This document shows, one piece after another, positions 8,935 to 17,737 of a stretch of 64,000 bases of DNA (positions are counted from its first letter, which is position 1; the number at the start of each line of letters is the position of its first letter). Below the pieces are notes generated by a model. That model worked only from the letters and a program-made list of their open reading frames with translations. It did not search any database and was not told where the DNA came from. The stretch comes from Pseudomonas chlororaphis. GTDB lineage: Bacteria > Pseudomonadota > Gammaproteobacteria > Pseudomonadales > Pseudomonadaceae. The position numbers and the translations under genes are program-made. The DNA is taken from assembly GCF_000783395.1 (NCBI RefSeq), contig NZ_JSFK01000022.1, forward strand, positions 27,258-91,257, read 5' to 3'.

Positions 8935-9000
8935 GTAACTCAAAGTTATGGATGTAGTGATTTTCGGTAACTCATAGCTTTCAGGTCACTACATATACTC
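8935..9000. promoter_or_regulatory. LTTR operator/promoter between lysR and ttuC
   Basis: ATGTAGTGA (8952-8960) and TCACTACAT (8986-8994) form a perfect 9-bp inverted repeat with a 25-base spacer. A direct repeat GTAACTCA-x-AG occurs near 8936 and 8967. TATACT at 8994-8999 is a good -10 for ttuC, with no strong -35, as expected of an activator-dependent promoter. Confidence 0.55.
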
Positions 9001-9067
9001 CGATCACACCCCGCCGGACAGCCTTGTGCGGCAGGCAAAACAAAAACGTGAAAGAGTGGAGTGGACC

Positions 9068-10123
9068 ATGAACGCATACAACATTGCAGCGGTACCCGGC
9101 GACGGTATTGGCGTGGAAGTAATCGCCGCTGGCGTCGAAGTACTGCAGGCCCTGTCGAAAAAATCCGGCTTTGAACTGAAGTTCAAACACTTTGACTGGA
9201 ACTCCGACAACTACCTGAAAAACGGCCACTACATTCCTGACGGTGGCCTCGAGGAATTGAAAACCTTCGACGCGATCTTCTTCGGTGCAGTCGGTGCACT
9301 CAACGTGCCGGATCATATTTCCCTGTGGGGCTTGCGCCTGCCGATCTGCCAAGGCTTCGACCAGTACGCCAACGTGCGGCCGGCGCGAGTGTTGCCGGGG
9401 GTGAAAAGTCCGTTGCACAACGGCGAGCAGATCGACTGGGTGGTGGTGCGGGAAAACTCCGAGGGTGAATATTCGGGCAACGGCGGCCGCGTACACCGGG
9501 GCCTGCCGGAAGAGGTCGCCACCGAAGTCTCGGTGTTCACCCGCGCTGGCGTCGAACGCATCCATCGCTTCGCCTTCCAGTTGGCGCAGAGCCGTCCGCG
9601 CAAACATCTGACCATGGTCACCAAGTCCAATGCCCAGCGCCACGGCATGGTGTTGTGGGACGAGATTTTCTACGAAGTCGCCAAGGACTTTCCCGACGTC
9701 AAGATCGACAAGGAACTGGTCGACGCGGTGACCACGCGCATGGTGCTCAAACCGTCGACGCTGGACGTGATCGTCGCGACCAACCTGCACGCGGACATCC
9801 TTTCCGACCTGGCCGCTGCGCTGTCCGGCAGTCTCGGCATTGCGCCGACCGCCAACCTCAACCCGTCGCGCAACTTCCCGTCGATGTTCGAACCGATCCA
9901 CGGTTCAGCCTTCGACATCACTGGCAAAGGCGTAGCCAACCCGATTGCGACCTTCTGGACCGCCGCAATGATGCTTGAGCACCTCGGCGAAAACGCGGCC
10001 GCCAAGCAGTTGATGTCGGCCATCGAAGCGGTCACCGAGAGCGGTCTGCACACGCCGGATCTGGGCGGCACTGCTACTACGCGGCAGGTCACCGACGCGG
10101 TGATCGCGCTGATCAATCGCTGA
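9068..10123 (+). CDS. ttuC: Tartrate dehydrogenase / decarboxylating malate-type dehydrogenase
   Basis: A 351-residue member of the isocitrate/isopropylmalate dehydrogenase family, TtuC subgroup, which oxidises L- or meso-tartrate and decarboxylates D-malate with NAD. Seen motifs: VPGDGIGVEV near the N-terminus, RPARVLPG, VVVRENSEGEYS, TKSNAQRHGMVLWDE (the catalytic Lys region), NLHADILSDLAAALSGSLG and FEPIHGSAFDITGKGVANP (nucleotide site). The ATG at 9068 has GAGTGGAG just upstream and matches the usual start; an earlier in-frame ATG at 9026 would add a charged non-family extension. It lies upstream of dctA. Confidence 0.9.
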   Translation: MNAYNIAAVPGDGIGVEVIAAGVEVLQALSKKSGFELKFKHFDWNSDNYLKNGHYIPDGGLEELKTFDAIFFGAVGALNVPDHISLWGLRLPICQGFDQYANVRPARVLPGVKSPLHNGEQIDWVVVRENSEGEYSGNGGRVHRGLPEEVATEVSVFTRAGVERIHRFAFQLAQSRPRKHLTMVTKSNAQRHGMVLWDEIFYEVAKDFPDVKIDKELVDAVTTRMVLKPSTLDVIVATNLHADILSDLAAALSGSLGIAPTANLNPSRNFPSMFEPIHGSAFDITGKGVANPIATFWTAAMMLEHLGENAAAKQLMSAIEAVTESGLHTPDLGGTATTRQVTDAVIALINR

Positions 10124-10151
10124 TTCCTACCGATTCAAGCTGCGGCATAAC

Positions 10152-10177
10152 GCCAAGGGGTTCTGCGGCCCCTTGGC
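10152..10177 (+). other. Intercistronic hairpin ttuC-dctA
   Basis: GCCAAGGGG (10152-10160) pairs with CCCCTTGGC (10169-10177) around an 8-base loop. No T-run follows, so it is more likely a partial attenuator or mRNA-stability hairpin than a full terminator. Confidence 0.5.
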
Positions 10178-10212
10178 CCTTCCTGACAACAATAAAAAAT
10201 CAGGGCCCTGTC

Positions 10213-11556
10213 ATGAAAAGAATATTCGGCAAGCTGTACGTGCAAGTCCTCGTCGCCGTGATCCTCGGCGCACTTATCGGCGTGCTGGTGCCCGAGACCG
10301 GCACCGCGCTCAAACCCTTGGGCGACGCGTTTATCAAACTGATCAAAATGCTATTGGCGCCAGTGATTTTCCTGACGGTGGTCACCGGCATTGCGCGCAT
10401 GGAAAACATGAAGGAGTTGGGCCGCGTCGGTTTTCGCGCCTTGATCTACTTCGAAGTGGTCTCGACCCTGGCGCTGGTCATCGGCCTGATCGTGGTGGAC
10501 GTGTTCAAGCCCGGTGCCGGCATGAACGTCGATGTTGCCAGTCTCGACACCAGCAGCCTGGCGACGTACACCACGGCGGCCAAACACGCCTCGTTCATGG
10601 ATTTCGTCATGGGCATCATTCCCGACACGATTGTCGATGCGTTCGCCAAGGGCAACGTCCTGCAGATCCTGCTGTTCTCGATCCTCCTGGGTATTGCGCT
10701 GGCCCATGTCGGACCGCGTGGCAAAGTGTTTGTCGATACTTTGGAGAGCCTGATGCAAGGCATGTTCCGCATCGTCAACATGGTCATGCGCCTGGCCCCC
10801 ATCGGTGCCTTCGGTGCTATCGCATTCACCATTGGCAAGTACGGTTTCGGCTCGCTGTTCTCGCTCGGCAAACTGATGGCGTGCGTCTATCTGACCTGCG
10901 CGGTGTTCGTGGTTTTCGTGCTTGGGCCGATCTGCCGTTACAGCGGTTTCAGCCTGTGGAAGTTCCTCAAGTTCATCAAGGAAGAGTTGTTCACCGTGCT
11001 CGGCACCAGCTCATCCGAATCGGTGCTGCCGCAAATGATTTCGAAGATGGAAAAGGCCGGCGTGTCGAAACCGGTGGCCGGGATGATCATTCCCTCGGGC
11101 CTGACCTTCAACCCGGATGGTCAGGCGATCTACTACACCATCGCCGCGATCTTCATTGCCCAGGCGACCAACACGCCGTTGACCCTGGCCGATCAACTGA
11201 TTGTGTTGGCGGTGTTGATGTTCACCTCGAAAGGCTCGGCGGGGGTGACCGGTTCGGGGTTCATCATTCTCGCGGCAACCCTGGCCTCACTCGGTACGAT
11301 TCCGGTGGCGGGCATGGTGCTGCTGTTGGGGGTCGATCGATTCATGTCGGAAGCCCGGGCGATCACTAACACCATCGGCAACGGCGTCGGCACCATGGCC
11401 ATCGCCAAATGGGTCGGGGCACTGGATACCGAGAAAATGCACAGGGCGTTGAATGGCGAAGCTGAAGAGCCTGCCGTCCAATCCGCGCAGGCTGAGAAAC
11501 CCGTCAGTCACACCGCGCCCCTGGTCCCGAGCCTCAAGCGCGCCGCCCAGCAATAG
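10213..11556 (+). CDS. dctA: C4-dicarboxylate:cation symporter DctA
   Basis: A 447-residue inner-membrane carrier of the DAACS family that imports succinate, fumarate, malate and related dicarboxylates with protons or sodium. The serine-rich re-entrant loop GTSSSESVLPQM and the NPDGQAIYYT and FTSKGSAGVTGSGF segments are diagnostic. The C-terminus ends in a soluble tail of about 30 residues. It follows ttuC on the same strand by 89 bases, so tartrate or malate uptake for the dehydrogenase is likely. Confidence 0.93.
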   Translation: MKRIFGKLYVQVLVAVILGALIGVLVPETGTALKPLGDAFIKLIKMLLAPVIFLTVVTGIARMENMKELGRVGFRALIYFEVVSTLALVIGLIVVDVFKPGAGMNVDVASLDTSSLATYTTAAKHASFMDFVMGIIPDTIVDAFAKGNVLQILLFSILLGIALAHVGPRGKVFVDTLESLMQGMFRIVNMVMRLAPIGAFGAIAFTIGKYGFGSLFSLGKLMACVYLTCAVFVVFVLGPICRYSGFSLWKFLKFIKEELFTVLGTSSSESVLPQMISKMEKAGVSKPVAGMIIPSGLTFNPDGQAIYYTIAAIFIAQATNTPLTLADQLIVLAVLMFTSKGSAGVTGSGFIILAATLASLGTIPVAGMVLLLGVDRFMSEARAITNTIGNGVGTMAIAKWVGALDTEKMHRALNGEAEEPAVQSAQAEKPVSHTAPLVPSLKRAAQQ

Positions 11557-11570
11557 CGGTGATGCCTTGA

Positions 11571-11588
11571 GGGAGCAAACTTGCTCCC
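11571..11588 (+). terminator. Hairpin downstream of dctA
   Basis: GGGAGCAA and TTGCTCCC form an 8-bp stem with a 2-base loop, 14 bases after the dctA stop. No clear U-tract follows, so termination strength is uncertain. Confidence 0.45.
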
Positions 11589-11736
11589 GCAAGGCTTTAG
11601 ATTGTCGCAACCGTTATGCCGAATTCAGCGGCCTGCTATTTCCAAAGCCTCTGAAAAACTGTCAGGTCTGACAGTGGGAACAATTGTCGCGGTGATCAAT
11701 CATGGCGGTCTACGTTTTCGACAAGGAAGCACCGCC

Positions 11737-12171
11737 ATGAACAAGGCCGGCCAAGCGTTGATCGGCAGTGTTGCTGCCTGTCTGCTAGCGCTGTCCGGCA
11801 ATGCTCGTGCGGAAACGGCGGAGTACATCTGTCAGGGGGGAGAGCGCGGACAAGAGGCGAGCCTGATGGCAAGTTCTGCGACAGAAGCGGCTGAGCTGGC
11901 CAGAATTCACTGGCGAACCGCCGGTTGTTACAAAAGAGCTGGGCTCAACCGCGATAGCGCAACGCCTCCAGCAACAGGGCAAACGCCGGTGCAGCCTGAC
12001 GTCGGCTCGGGTAATACAGGTGATACCCGGCAAACGTCGGGCACCAATCCTCAAGCACCTGCTGCAAACGGCCCTCGGCCAGATACGGCGCGACGACGTT
12101 TTGCGGGATGTAGCTCAATCCGAAACCGTCCAGCGCAGCGTCGAGCAACGGGTAAACGCCGTTCAGGGTGA
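11737..12171 (+). CDS. Small secreted protein of unknown function, 3' end antisense to lysR
   Basis: The ATG has a strong ribosome site (AAGGAAG, seven bases upstream). It begins a 25-residue Sec signal peptide ending NARA, then a short mature region with two cysteines (ICQGGERG and TAGCYKRAG). After about residue 68 the sequence is low-complexity, rich in Pro, Thr and Arg, and lies antisense to the last 227 bases of the convergent LysR gene. The first 70 codons look genuine; the rest may be read-through after loss of the original stop. No family recognised. Confidence 0.5.
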   Translation: MNKAGQALIGSVAACLLALSGNARAETAEYICQGGERGQEASLMASSATEAAELARIHWRTAGCYKRAGLNRDSATPPATGQTPVQPDVGSGNTGDTRQTSGTNPQAPAANGPRPDTARRRFAGCSSIRNRPAQRRATGKRRSG

Positions 12172-12838
12172 TCTGCCCGGACACCCGTACTTTCAGGCTT
12201 TCGCCAGCCTTCTCGAATTCCCAACTGTACAGCCCGCCGTTGGTGGGCAGGCGCAGGTTGTTGCAGGCGTGCTCGGTCAGATCGCGTGGCGTTTGCGGCG
12301 GGGTGCGTTTGGCGAAATAGGCCGGTGAGCCAACCACCGCCATGCGCATGTCTGGGCCGATGCGGGTGGCAATCATGCCTTGCGCGACGTCCTCGCCCAA
12401 GCGCACGCCAGCGTCGAAACCCTGGCCGGCGATGTCGACGAAACCATAATCGCAGCAGACCTCGATGGATATGTCCGGGTACTGCGGCAGAAAATCCTTG
12501 AGCACCGGGCGCAGCAACCAGTTCAGCGAGTGATCGGTGGCGCTGATGCGGATCTTGCCCGCCGGGGTGTCGCGCAGGTTGCTCAGCGCCGCCAGTTCCA
12601 GTTCGATTTCTTCGAAGCGTGGGCCGATGGTTTGCAGCAGGTGCTCGCCAGCCTCGGTGGGCGAGACACTGCGGGTGGTACGGGTCAGCAGACGCAGGCC
12701 CAAACGGGCTTCGAGGGCGCGAATCGTGTGACTCAGTGCCGATTGCGAAACGCCGAGTTTGGCAGCCGCTTTGGTGAAGCTGCGCTCGCGGGCGACGGCG
12801 AGGAAGGCGAGGAGGTCAGTGGCGTTTTCCCGAAGCAT
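11945..12838 (-). CDS. LysR-type transcriptional regulator (cupin neighbour)
   Basis: A 297-residue LTTR with helix-turn-helix RSFTKAAAKLGVSQSALSH near residues 19-37 and a full effector domain. The ATG at 12838 is chosen because the conserved MLRENATDLLAFLAV start follows directly; the open frame continues upstream but antisense to the cupin gene. It is divergent from the cupin gene with 97 bases between them, so it probably regulates that gene. Inducer unknown. Confidence 0.88.
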   Translation of the reverse strand: MLRENATDLLAFLAVARERSFTKAAAKLGVSQSALSHTIRALEARLGLRLLTRTTRSVSPTEAGEHLLQTIGPRFEEIELELAALSNLRDTPAGKIRISATDHSLNWLLRPVLKDFLPQYPDISIEVCCDYGFVDIAGQGFDAGVRLGEDVAQGMIATRIGPDMRMAVVGSPAYFAKRTPPQTPRDLTEHACNNLRLPTNGGLYSWEFEKAGESLKVRVSGQITLNGVYPLLDAALDGFGLSYIPQNVVAPYLAEGRLQQVLEDWCPTFAGYHLYYPSRRQAAPAFALLLEALRYRG

Positions 12839-12935
12839 TGATGAGTGTCCTGCATAAGTTTTTTTGAATTCTAGTCGATTGTCTGAAGAGTTGGTGTCGG
12901 TAGAGTGGTGGCATTGAATATCCGGAGGAATCACC

Positions 12936-13412
12936 ATGAACCCGATTGCCGCTTCTGCGTTGACCCTTTCTTTGTTGGCGGGTGAGGCGCAGGCCAATGA
13001 CAATCCCCGCGTGACCGTGACACCCAATGGCTCACAAGCTTCGGCCAGAGGCCCGGCAGATTGGTTCACTGGCACTGTGCGTGTCGATGCGCCGTTCAAA
13101 GGCACTGAAGACGCGCGAGTCAGTGGTGCGACGGTGACGTTTGAGCCGGGCGGGCGCACCGCGTGGCATACGCATCCGTTGGGGCAGACATTGATCGTCA
13201 CGGCAGGGTTCGGGTTTGTGCAGGAATGGGGACAGCCGGTGCGTGAGATTCGTCCTGGCGATACCGTGTGGATTGCGCCGGGGGCCAAGCATTGGCACGG
13301 CGCGGCGCCGACCACGGCGATGAGTCATATCGCCATTGCTGAAGTGCTGGACGGCAAAGTGGTGGAGTGGATGGAGCAGGTGAGTGATGAGCAGTATTCG
13401 CGTCCCGAGTGA
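12936..13412 (+). CDS. Exported cupin-domain protein
   Basis: A 158-residue protein with a short signal peptide (likely cleavage after QAN or EAQA near residue 20) and a single cupin barrel. Motif 1 is WHTHPLGQTLIV (His78, His80, Gln84); motif 2 is PGDTVWIAPGAKHWHGAAP (His119, His121) with His131 following, giving a complete metal site. Similar proteins are often annotated as quercetinase-like or carboxymuconolactone-decarboxylase-linked cupins. AGGAGG-like sequence (CCGGAGGAATC) precedes the ATG. Substrate unknown. Confidence 0.82.
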   Translation: MNPIAASALTLSLLAGEAQANDNPRVTVTPNGSQASARGPADWFTGTVRVDAPFKGTEDARVSGATVTFEPGGRTAWHTHPLGQTLIVTAGFGFVQEWGQPVREIRPGDTVWIAPGAKHWHGAAPTTAMSHIAIAEVLDGKVVEWMEQVSDEQYSRPE

Positions 13413-13420
13413 AGCGCTTC

Positions 13421-13598
13421 CCTCACCCCAGCCCTCTCCCGGAGGGAGAGGGGGCCGATCGAGGTGTCTTGTGCTATCCGTCGACCTGAAATGGCTGCGT
13501 CGATTATGGATTCACAGCAAGACGCTCACGTCGGTGCAGCCCTAAAATATCCCCGGATCGGTTCCCTCTCCCTCTGGGAGAGGGCTAGGGTGAGGGGC
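13421..13598. repeat. MITE-like inverted-repeat element, copy A
   Basis: Ends are CCCTCACCCC-AGCCCTCTCCC and the complementary GGGAGAGGGCTAGGGTGAGG. The interior contains a GTCGATTATGGATTC segment shared with copies B and D. It fills the space between the convergent cupin and paoC genes. Confidence 0.8.
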
Positions 13599-13611
13599 TC
13601 TTTTCAGGCGT

Positions 13612-15810
13612 TTAGATCATCTCCGGCAGTGAAGAGAGAATTTTATCGAGGGTGATCGGATACTCCCGCACCCTAGCCCCCGTAGCGTTGTAAATCGCAT
13701 TCGCGACCGCCGCACTGACCCCGCAAATCCCCAACTCACCAACACCCTTGGCCTTCATCGGCGAAGACACCGGATCCGTCTCATCAAGGAAAATCACCTC
13801 CTGATGCGGGATGTCGGCATGTACCGGCACTTCATACCCGGCCAGATCATGGTTGACGAAAAAGCCCAGTTTCTTGTCCACCGCCAACTCTTCCATCAAC
13901 GCCGCACCAACGCCCATGGTCATCGCGCCGATCACCTGACTGCGAGCCGCTTTCGGGTTGAGAATCCGCCCGGCGGCGCACACCGCCAACATGCGGCGGA
14001 CCCGCACTTCACCGGTCGCGGCATCCACCGCAACCTCAACGAAATGCGCACCGAAGGTCGACTGCTGATATTTCTCGGCCAGATCACCGAACTCGATGCT
14101 GTCCTCGCCGACCAGTGCGCCGCCTTCAGCCGCATTGCGCAACGGCACGCTCTTGCTGCCGACCTGTACCTGACCGTCGACAAACTCCGCCTGATCCGCC
14201 GCCATACCCAACTTGCCCGCCACCGCTTCACGCAGTTTCATGCACGCGGCGTACACCCCGGCGGTCGAGCAGTTGGCACCGAATTGCCCGCCGGAACCTG
14301 CCGACACCGGGAAGCTCGAATCGCCCAGATGCACGCTCACATCCTTCAAGCCAACCCCCATCATTTCGGCGGCGGTTTGCGCAATGATCGTGTAACTGCC
14401 AGTGCCGATATCGGTCATGTCGGTTTCCACCGTGACCTTGCCGTCGCGCTCCAGCCGCACCCGCGCACCGGACTTGACCAGCAGGTTGTTGCGGATTGCC
14501 GCCGCGACACCCATACCGATCAGCCAGCGACCTTCTCGACGTGTTCCCGGTTGCGCATTGCGCTTGTCCCAGCCGAATTTCTCGGCACCGGTCTGCAGGC
14601 ATTCGATCAGGCGCCGCTGCGAAAACGGCCGCTCGGTTTTCACCGGGTCGACCTGGGTGTCGTTGAGAATGCGGAACTGGACCGGATCAAGCTTGAGCTG
14701 CTCGGCCATCTCGTCCATGGCGATTTCCAGCACCATCAGCCCCGGCGTTTCACCGGGTGCACGCATGGCGTTGCCTTCGGGCAGATCCAGCGGTGCCAAG
14801 CGCATGCTCACCCGTCGATTTTCAGCAGCGTATAACAACTGACTCGGTTGCGCCGCGACCTCGACCTTGCCTTCAGCCAAGTTGCCCGACCAGCCTTCGT
14901 GGGCGATTGCGGTGAGTTTGCCATCCGCCGTCGCACCCATGCGAATGCGCTGAATAGTGGCCGGACGGTGGGTGGTGTTGTTGGCGATCTGCGGGCGGGC
15001 GAGGGCGACTTTTACCGGTCTGCCGGCCATGCGCGCACCGAGGGCGGCAAGAATCGCATCGGCGCGCACGAACAACTTGCCGCCGAAACCGCCACCAATG
15101 TACGGCGAAATCAGCCGCACCTTTTCCTTGGGCAAACCGAGCGTCGTCGCGATGTCGCCGACGCTCCAGGCAATCATCTGATTCGAGGTCCACAAGGTCA
15201 GTTGATCGCCTTTCCATGCCGCCAGCGTGGCGTGCGGCTCCATCATCGCGTGGGACTGATCGGGCGTGGTGTAGGTCTGATCGAACTGCACCGGCGCGGC
15301 GGCGAACGCCTTGGCGAAATCACCATGGCTGACGTCGGGCAATTCGTCTTTCGGCTCGACGCCTTGGTCGCGCACGCTGGCCAGATCGAATTCGCCTTTG
15401 GCCGCGACGTAGTCGACCTTGACCATCTGCGCAGCCGCACGGGCCTGCTCGAACGTCTCGGCAACCACCAGCGCAACCGCCTGGTGGTAGTGCTGAATCT
15501 CCGGCCCGGCCAACAAATGCGCGGCGTTGTATTTGCCTTTGCCGAGTTTGCCGGCGTTGGCGGCGGTGACGATCGCCAGCACACCCGGCGCGGCTTTCGC
15601 CTGTTCAAGATCGATATTGTTGATGCGCCCCTTGGCGATGGCCGAGCCGACCATGACACCGTAAGCCTGATTGGCCACCGCTGCATGCTGCTCATAGGCG
15701 TAAGGCGCCTGACCGCTGGTTTTCAGCGGGCCTTCGATGCGGTCGGTGGGTTGGCCGATGACCTTCAACTGGTCGATCGGGTTGGTGGTGGCGGGCGTGT
15801 CGAATTTCAT
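13612..15810 (-). CDS. paoC: Periplasmic aldehyde oxidoreductase, molybdopterin-binding subunit
   Basis: A 732-residue large subunit of the xanthine-dehydrogenase family (PaoC/YagR type), binding the molybdenum cofactor and oxidising aldehydes, often aromatic ones, in the periplasm. Visible motifs: YIGGGFGGK, MRAPGETPG, AGSGGQFGANCSTAGVY and the active-site KGVGELGICG with catalytic Glu692. It is the last gene of an overlapping trio: its ATG lies within the end of paoB (four bases shared). The XdhC/PaoD-type maturation factor usually found next to it is absent here. Confidence 0.92.
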   Translation of the reverse strand: MKFDTPATTNPIDQLKVIGQPTDRIEGPLKTSGQAPYAYEQHAAVANQAYGVMVGSAIAKGRINNIDLEQAKAAPGVLAIVTAANAGKLGKGKYNAAHLLAGPEIQHYHQAVALVVAETFEQARAAAQMVKVDYVAAKGEFDLASVRDQGVEPKDELPDVSHGDFAKAFAAAPVQFDQTYTTPDQSHAMMEPHATLAAWKGDQLTLWTSNQMIAWSVGDIATTLGLPKEKVRLISPYIGGGFGGKLFVRADAILAALGARMAGRPVKVALARPQIANNTTHRPATIQRIRMGATADGKLTAIAHEGWSGNLAEGKVEVAAQPSQLLYAAENRRVSMRLAPLDLPEGNAMRAPGETPGLMVLEIAMDEMAEQLKLDPVQFRILNDTQVDPVKTERPFSQRRLIECLQTGAEKFGWDKRNAQPGTRREGRWLIGMGVAAAIRNNLLVKSGARVRLERDGKVTVETDMTDIGTGSYTIIAQTAAEMMGVGLKDVSVHLGDSSFPVSAGSGGQFGANCSTAGVYAACMKLREAVAGKLGMAADQAEFVDGQVQVGSKSVPLRNAAEGGALVGEDSIEFGDLAEKYQQSTFGAHFVEVAVDAATGEVRVRRMLAVCAAGRILNPKAARSQVIGAMTMGVGAALMEELAVDKKLGFFVNHDLAGYEVPVHADIPHQEVIFLDETDPVSSPMKAKGVGELGICGVSAAVANAIYNATGARVREYPITLDKILSSLPEMI

Positions 15811-16763
15811 GCTTCATCCCTCGCTTGCGCCAACACCGAACCGAGCGTGCGCTCGACCAGGGTCAGTTTGAATTGGTTGTCGTGGGTCGGCGTGGCGCCG
15901 TCGAGCAGGCGTGCGCTGACGGCTTTGGCGCCTTGGGGCAACAGTGCTTCGGCGGCTTCAACCCGCCACGGTTTCGGTGCGATACCGCCGACGGCGATGC
16001 GGCCGCTGCCGTCCTTTTGCAGGATCAGACCGACGGATACCAGCGCAAACGCATAGGACGAGCGATCTCGCACCTTGTGATAAACGTGAGTGCCGCCGAC
16101 CGGCGCGGGCAATGTCACCGAGGTGATGAATTCGCCGGACGTGAGGCTGGTTTCGATGTTCGGCGTGGTGCCGGGCAATTGATGAAAATCAGCCATGGCG
16201 ATGCTGCGGGTCGTGCCATCGGGTTTCACCGTTTCAATCTGCGCATCGAGCGCGCGCATGGCAATTGCCATGTCACTCGGGTGTGTGGCGATGCAGGCGT
16301 CGCTGACGCCGATGATGCCCAGTTGCCGACTGACCCCGCCGATCGCTGCGCAGCCGCTGCCGGGTTGGCGTTTGTTGCAGGCCTGATTCGTGTCGTAGAA
16401 GTACGGGCAGCGCGTGCGTTGCAGCAGGTTACCGGCGGTGCTCGCCATGTTGCGCAACTGCCCGGAAGCCCCGGCGAGCAAGGCGCGGGAGAGCAGGGCG
16501 TAGTCTTTTCTGATCCGCGCGTCGGCGGCCAGATCGGTGTTGCGCACCAGTGCGCCGATGCGCAAGCCGCCTTCGGGCGTGGCTTCGATCTGATCCAGGC
16601 CAAGGTGATTGACGTCGATCAGGTGCAACGGGGTCTCGATGTCGAGTTTCATCAGGTCGAGCAGATTGGTGCCGCCAGCGATAAACCGCGCGCCTTCAAC
16701 TTGCGCAGCTTGTGCGGCGGCCGCGGCGGGGGAGTCGGCGCGGCTGTAATTGAACGGTCTCAT
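15807..16763 (-). CDS. paoB: Periplasmic aldehyde oxidoreductase, FAD/4Fe-4S subunit
   Basis: A 318-residue medium subunit with the FAD-binding motif FIAGGTNLLDLMK near residue 27. It has the extra cysteine cluster RCPYFYDTNQACNKR and GSGCAA, which in E. coli PaoB holds a 4Fe-4S centre. It transfers electrons between the 2Fe-2S subunit and the molybdenum subunit. Start and stop overlap its neighbours by four bases on each side, indicating translational coupling. Confidence 0.92.
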   Translation of the reverse strand: MRPFNYSRADSPAAAAAQAAQVEGARFIAGGTNLLDLMKLDIETPLHLIDVNHLGLDQIEATPEGGLRIGALVRNTDLAADARIRKDYALLSRALLAGASGQLRNMASTAGNLLQRTRCPYFYDTNQACNKRQPGSGCAAIGGVSRQLGIIGVSDACIATHPSDMAIAMRALDAQIETVKPDGTTRSIAMADFHQLPGTTPNIETSLTSGEFITSVTLPAPVGGTHVYHKVRDRSSYAFALVSVGLILQKDGSGRIAVGGIAPKPWRVEAAEALLPQGAKAVSARLLDGATPTHDNQFKLTLVERTLGSVLAQARDEA

Positions 16764-17383
16764 GCCGGCACCTCCGCAACTTCAGTGATCGCCTCGATGA
16801 TGTTCGAGTAAGCCCCGCAGCGGCAGATATTGCCGCTCATGCGCTCCTGAAATTCACTGGCGATCAGTTGCGGTTGCTCGGTCAGGCTGGGGCTGACGTG
16901 GCTGGGAATGCCGTCGCGGATCTCTTTGATCACCGCCACCGCCGAACAGATCTGGCCTGGCGTGCAATAACCGCACTGATAGCCGTCGTGCTTGATGAAC
17001 GCGGCCTGCATCGGGTGCAGATTTTCAGGCATGCCGAGGCCTTCGATGGTGGTGATCTCACTGCCTTCATGCATCACCGCCAGGGTCAGGCAAGAATTGA
17101 TGCGTCGACCATCGGCGATCACCGTGCAGGCGCCGCACTGGCCGTGGTCGCAACCTTTTTTACTGCCGGTCAGGTGCAGATGCTCGCGCAGGGCATCGAG
17201 CAGGGTGGTGCGGGTGTCGACGTCAAGCGCACGCGGCTTGCCGTTGACGTTGATCGTCACTTTGCTCATGGCCGGTTGCTCCAGATTGGCCGCGTAGGCC
17301 TTGAGGCTGATAAACGGCGGCATCGCGAAGGCGGTGGCGGTCACGGCGCCGAGGATCAGAAATCCGCGTCGGGAAATCGTCAT
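16760..17383 (-). CDS. paoA: Periplasmic aldehyde oxidoreductase, 2Fe-2S subunit (Tat signal)
   Basis: A 207-residue small subunit. It begins with a twin-arginine signal (SRRGFLILG, residues 4-12) that exports the folded trimer. Two 2Fe-2S clusters are marked by GCDHGQCGAC with Cys98, and by CGYC (137, 140) with CRC (187, 189). It is the first gene of the paoABC operon; the promoter should lie in 17384-17560. The complex detoxifies aldehydes outside the cytoplasm. Confidence 0.93.
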   Translation of the reverse strand: MTISRRGFLILGAVTATAFAMPPFISLKAYAANLEQPAMSKVTINVNGKPRALDVDTRTTLLDALREHLHLTGSKKGCDHGQCGACTVIADGRRINSCLTLAVMHEGSEITTIEGLGMPENLHPMQAAFIKHDGYQCGYCTPGQICSAVAVIKEIRDGIPSHVSPSLTEQPQLIASEFQERMSGNICRCGAYSNIIEAITEVAEVPA

Positions 17384-17560
17384 GGTTCGATTCCTTTTCT
17401 TTCTTCATCAGGGCAGCAGGGTCGTGGATGGCCCAAGCGGGCAGCCAGCGTCATCGCCGGTCTCGTTAAGGAGTGACTGCCGGAAAGAGGAAAAGGTTTT
17501 TGCGGATTTGCGCTATAGAGTTATGTGTGTGGCTCATTAATCGCAAGTACACAAACCCTC

Positions 17561-17721
17561 TGTAGGAGTGAGCCTGCTCGCGATAGCGTCTTGTCAGCCA
17601 ACATAAGTGTCGAATGCCATGACCCCATCGCTGGCAAGCCAGCTCCCACAGAGATTTGTGGTGTAAACGCAATCTCATGCACAACATGCACCCCTGTGGG
17701 AGCTGGCTTGCCAGCGATGGG
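17561..17721. repeat. REP cluster between paoA and lactate permease
   Basis: A single REP of the variant TAGGAGTGAGCCTGCTCGCG lies at 17561-17588. A full REPIN follows at 17626-17721. The remaining parts of the 17384-17737 gap show no gene. Confidence 0.88.
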
Positions 17722-17737
17722 GCCAGATCATCCAGCC

